A DNA stretch of 64,000 nucleotides from Nitrospira sp. GTDB taxonomy: Bacteria > Nitrospirota > Nitrospiria > Nitrospirales > Nitrospiraceae. Each line of letters begins with the position of its first letter. Within the stretch, counting starts at the first letter, position 1. Position numbers and translations under genes: made by a program. Location of the stretch: the NCBI GenBank assembly GCA_005239465.1, contig SPAW01000029.1, positions 62,001 through 126,000 on the forward strand. Direction: 5' to 3'. A model generated the notes under the pieces. It was not told the origin of the DNA. It did no database searches and saw only the letters and a list, made by a program, of their open reading frames with translations. Shown piece after piece: positions 61,159 through 64,000 of this stretch.

Positions 61159-61262
61159 AGAATTCGAGAACCCCCAAAAAATCACCTACGTGTCGGAGGA
61201 AGAATGGTTGGGAACCGGCCGCAGTTGCATCCTCCCGCGACTGTGAAACATGCAGACCTCTC
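61128..61262 (+). pseudogene. Frameshifted remnant of the UvrC C-terminal HhH domain
   Basis: Just past the IAG of UvrC, the expected HhH sequence can be followed by changing frame. Plus-two frame near 61145-61162 gives NSQQRLKN; then plus-one frame from about 61163 to 61215 gives FENPQKITYVSEEEWLGTG; then another frame near 61212-61245 gives PAAVASSRDCE. Together these resemble the typical '..RLLK-F-...KI-VSEEEL--G...AA-AI' pattern. At least three indels are needed. The 61159-61277 gap has no other gene. Confidence 0.6.
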
Positions 61263-61277
61263 GGCTGCACCATCTGA

Positions 61278-62504
61278 TCAGAATGCTAACGGCATCGATT
61301 TGAACCCGCGAAACATCAAACTGTCATAGCGTCGCTCGGGCGGTTCATTGGTAAATCGTAACTTGGGGAATCGGTTGCACAGCGCCGCCACACCGAGAGC
61401 CAGCTCGCGCCTCGCCAGTTCCGCACCAAGGCACAGGTGGGGCCCAACGGCAAAGGCTACATGCTTGTTCGGTTGGCGTGTGATGTCAAAGCGGTCCGGC
61501 TCGGCAAACTGTTCGGGATCGCGATTGGCCGCGGCCAATCCAAGAAACACCACTTGACCCTTGGCAATGCGTCTCCCTCGGATCACGATATCCTCTTTCG
61601 CGACACGGTGAATAAACGGCACGGAGGAATCAAACCGCAAGATCTCTTCGACCGCTGAATTGATCACCTCAGGCTGTTCACGGAGTTTTTGCATTTCCTC
61701 CGGATGCGTTAGCAACGCATAGAGACCATTAGAAATTTGATCAATGGTTGTGACGTGCCCCGCAACCAGGATCAGCACACATTGGGCGGTGAGTTCCTCC
61801 GCGTCCACTAGACCCCTCTCCTGGTTCACGATCAGGTGACTCATCAAATCGTCGCCGGGATTCTCACGACGCAGGTGAATAATATTAAGAAAATGTTGTT
61901 CCAGCCGAACCATTGCCTCGTTGGCTCTACGGCCATCTTCTTCAATATTTCCGAAACTTCCGCCCCAAAACTTTGAAATGTCATCAGACCAGCGCTGAAA
62001 ACTATCCCGGTCCTCCTCGGCAATCCCGAACATTTCCGCGATGACAAGGGCCGGCAAAGGCTGGGCGAAATCCGAGACCAAGTCCATCCGTTCTGCTCCT
62101 TGGATCTGATCCAGCAGTCTGTCCATCACTTTCTGGACGATCGGTCTCCAGACGTCTAACGCACTTTTCGTGAAGCTTTCGCTCGTCATCCGGCGCAAGC
62201 GAGTGTGAAGCGGCACATCTTTGATGATCATCATTCGATTCGCCACGCGCAAATAATCGGAGACGATGTTGAGATCGAGCCCATGCAGCTGATGTGCGGC
62301 ATATTGTTTAAGGCGATCAGAACTCAATGCAGGGTCACGTAATGCCGCAAGGACATCGTCGTAGCGAGTTAGAATCCAGACGTGAAGCAACTCGGACCAG
62401 TGGACCGGATCGTCTTTGCGAAGGTTTGCATAAATCGGATAGGGATTCGCCCGCGCCTCTGTCGTGAGAAGATTGTACGCTTGCATGTTTGACGTTGTGC
62501 TCAT
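61278..62504 (-). CDS. Cytochrome P450
   Basis: A 408-residue soluble P450 (bacterial CYP107-like style). The heme-Cys loop is HVAFAVGPHLCLGAELARRELALG near 350, ExxR is in VEEILRFDSSVPFIHRVA near 285, and the Arg for the K' region follows. The I-helix reads LVAGHVTTIDQI, where the usual acidic residue before Thr-Thr (as in AGHETT) is Val; this residue normally supports proton delivery for oxygen activation. Substrate unknown; there is no ferredoxin gene beside it. GAGGG precedes the ATG. The FadL-like gene is just upstream on the same strand, so both may act on hydrophobic compounds. Confidence 0.93.
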   Translation of the reverse strand: MSTTSNMQAYNLLTTEARANPYPIYANLRKDDPVHWSELLHVWILTRYDDVLAALRDPALSSDRLKQYAAHQLHGLDLNIVSDYLRVANRMMIIKDVPLHTRLRRMTSESFTKSALDVWRPIVQKVMDRLLDQIQGAERMDLVSDFAQPLPALVIAEMFGIAEEDRDSFQRWSDDISKFWGGSFGNIEEDGRRANEAMVRLEQHFLNIIHLRRENPGDDLMSHLIVNQERGLVDAEELTAQCVLILVAGHVTTIDQISNGLYALLTHPEEMQKLREQPEVINSAVEEILRFDSSVPFIHRVAKEDIVIRGRRIAKGQVVFLGLAAANRDPEQFAEPDRFDITRQPNKHVAFAVGPHLCLGAELARRELALGVAALCNRFPKLRFTNEPPERRYDSLMFRGFKSMPLAF

Positions 62505-62554
62505 CGCGCCCTCAAACTTTCTCCCGAGGCATCACAGCCTCAAGTGATATACCG

Positions 62555-63931
62555 TTAGAAAGCGACACGGAGTGTCACGACGCCGACATGGGCAATCGCA
62601 TCATAGGTTCCGTCGACCGTCGGATTGAGATTTCCCGTCACTGTCCGAGATTCGAACAGCCAGGCCCGATAGGCGAAATCAAGGCCGATGGCTTTCTGTG
62701 CAAATCTGCCGGTCCCAGCGTTGCACGAAATCAGTCCAAGGAATCGGCCAGAATCCTTGCAGGTTAATCCAGCACCAACCGAAAACTCGTGCAAATCGAG
62801 TCCGAGTATTCCTGGATTAAACGTCGTATCAGGAACAGGATTCTGCGTGAACGAGTATCCCGCACGCAGCGCGACGTCCCACTCCGGCAGCAGGCGCGGC
62901 TTCATCCAGCGATATTCCGTCCCGGTCAGGATGACCACCACATTCTTCCAGTTGGCTGGTTGAGGCAGGACGCCCCCCGTCGAAAGGTGTGTATCGAGGT
63001 TCCGAACGGAACGCCACTCGACGAAATCAACATCGAGCTCAAGTTTCCATTCGTGAGATTTGTCTCGAACAGGCCACACGGCGATCCCTCCCGTGTAGAC
63101 GCTTGGAAGGACAACCGTCGTTCGCGCATCGGCAATGTGAGCGCCGTTTGCGAGAAATTCACCGTCGAGATGCATGGTGGCTCGACTTCGGTAGACGAAA
63201 CCAATGTTTACCAGCGGTTTCCCATCCTGGTTCCTGAACGGTGTATACAGGAAACTTATGTTGAACCCCACCGCCGTTCCGTTTCCATTGATCTCGGCCG
63301 GGGTCCCTGCGGAAAGACCGCCGCCGCCCGGCCAAATGAACCGCTGCTCCGCATGGCCTTGGCCAAGGAAATTTGCGAACGTGTAGATGTCAGCACCAAC
63401 GCCGAATGAAAAGCTGTCACTCAGTCGATAGGCGAGTGTTGGCTTGATGTCGAACATTGGAAGATTGACACCGGTTACCGCCGTCCTGAAAGGACCATCC
63501 ACTGGATAGCGTGTCTGGAGGCCAAAGGGTGTGGTAATGCCGATACCGGCGGAAAGATCTCCGAATGCTGAGAAGCCCACGTCTTTCAGGTTGGCCGTGA
63601 TGTATCCATGACTCGGAGGAGGAATGGCAACGATGCCGCCAAAATCTCCACTGACATCGACCCCGGTTGGACTCTTGTACGTGATGGAGGACCCCACCAA
63701 ACTCGTTCCACCTGAAGCTTGAATGCCCCTCAGCTGTGTCATCCCGGCAGGGTTATAGTGAATCGCAGAGGGATCGCTGGCATCTGCAACGAACACATTG
63801 CCTTGACCAGCCGCGCTCGCACTTTGGGATTGAAATCGGAACGCCTGGCCGGCCGCCATCGTCGGCAAGAAGAGACACCCGAATAAGAGGACACAGCAAA
63901 TGAAACGTCGCACGGTCAGATGGATCTCCAA
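62555..63931 (-). CDS. OmpP1/FadL/TodX-family outer-membrane transporter
   Basis: A 458-residue beta-barrel porin for hydrophobic molecules. A signal peptide (RRFICCVLLFGCLFLPTMAAGQA) precedes the N-terminal hatch FRFQSQSASAAGQGNVFVADASDPSAIHYNPAGMTQLRGIQASGG, with the family NPAGM motif, then many strands ending in YDAIAHVGVVTLRVAF. The start is uncertain: TTG 63931 is the longest, GTG 63913 is also possible. It ends 51 bases before the P450 gene on the same strand, suggesting uptake of the P450 substrate. Confidence 0.88.
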   Translation of the reverse strand: MEIHLTVRRFICCVLLFGCLFLPTMAAGQAFRFQSQSASAAGQGNVFVADASDPSAIHYNPAGMTQLRGIQASGGTSLVGSSITYKSPTGVDVSGDFGGIVAIPPPSHGYITANLKDVGFSAFGDLSAGIGITTPFGLQTRYPVDGPFRTAVTGVNLPMFDIKPTLAYRLSDSFSFGVGADIYTFANFLGQGHAEQRFIWPGGGGLSAGTPAEINGNGTAVGFNISFLYTPFRNQDGKPLVNIGFVYRSRATMHLDGEFLANGAHIADARTTVVLPSVYTGGIAVWPVRDKSHEWKLELDVDFVEWRSVRNLDTHLSTGGVLPQPANWKNVVVILTGTEYRWMKPRLLPEWDVALRAGYSFTQNPVPDTTFNPGILGLDLHEFSVGAGLTCKDSGRFLGLISCNAGTGRFAQKAIGLDFAYRAWLFESRTVTGNLNPTVDGTYDAIAHVGVVTLRVAF

Positions 63932-64000
63932 AAAACAAAAGGCATCGAAGAGTGGCCCGTAGGCTCCTCGAATGTCCTTCAGAAATCAAGGGCTAACTGA

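Overview
The window looks like chromosomal DNA of a Nitrospirota bacterium, most probably Nitrospira. This is inferred from the gene style and content, not from a marker gene: moderately high GC, a complete 13-gene complex I operon with a fused nuoCD, and dense metal-resistance genes. No rRNA or tRNA gene, transposase, integrase or CRISPR array was recognised.

Region 1 (1-14.8 kb, mostly minus strand) is a metal-resistance and thiol region. It holds a CusCBA-type copper/silver efflux system (cusA runs off the left edge), a DsrE-like secreted protein, a SHOCT protein, a mercury operon (merR, merT, merP, an AhpD-like protein, merA), a CopA-type P-ATPase with two YHS domains, a DsbA-like oxidoreductase and an Slp-like lipoprotein. 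Two paralogous small secreted Cys proteins each sit behind a clear promoter in this region.

Region 2 (15.1-29.2 kb, plus strand) is the most interesting part. It is a GntR/FCD-regulated island encoding a three-component FdrA/DUF1116/DUF2877 carbamoyltransferase, a carbamate kinase, a complete BMP-type ABC importer, a biuret-hydrolase-like enzyme, a second cysteine hydrolase interrupted by a one-base frameshift, and an allophanate hydrolase. The parts suggest uptake of a ureido compound, ATP recovery through carbamoyl phosphate, and release of ammonia and CO2 from biuret and allophanate. Near-identical GTATAC operators lie before gntR and before fdrA. Related TPR genes, one full length and one truncated, flank the island in the same orientation.

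Region 3 (29.2-32.3 kb, minus strand) has a beta-barrel protein and a TlpA-like thioredoxin between two paralogous small His/Cys proteins. Region 4 (32.4-52.1 kb, plus strand) has secA, the complex I assembly methyltransferase midA and nuoA to nuoN. Region 5 (52.2-64 kb) is mixed housekeeping: BrkB, a membrane protein, an M50-CBS protease, a polysaccharide deacetylase, GNAT and VOC proteins, a DapF-like protein lacking both usual cysteines, a four-helix-bundle protein, uvrC with a broken C-terminal HhH domain, a cytochrome P450 and a FadL-like porin.

The right half contains an unlisted kind of structure. Most intergenic gaps, including nearly every gap inside the nuo operon, hold arrays of degenerate 7-base tandem repeats facing each other as inverted pairs. 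There are several sequence families. The arrays run into the 3' ends of genes and supply the ATG of nuoM and uvrC.
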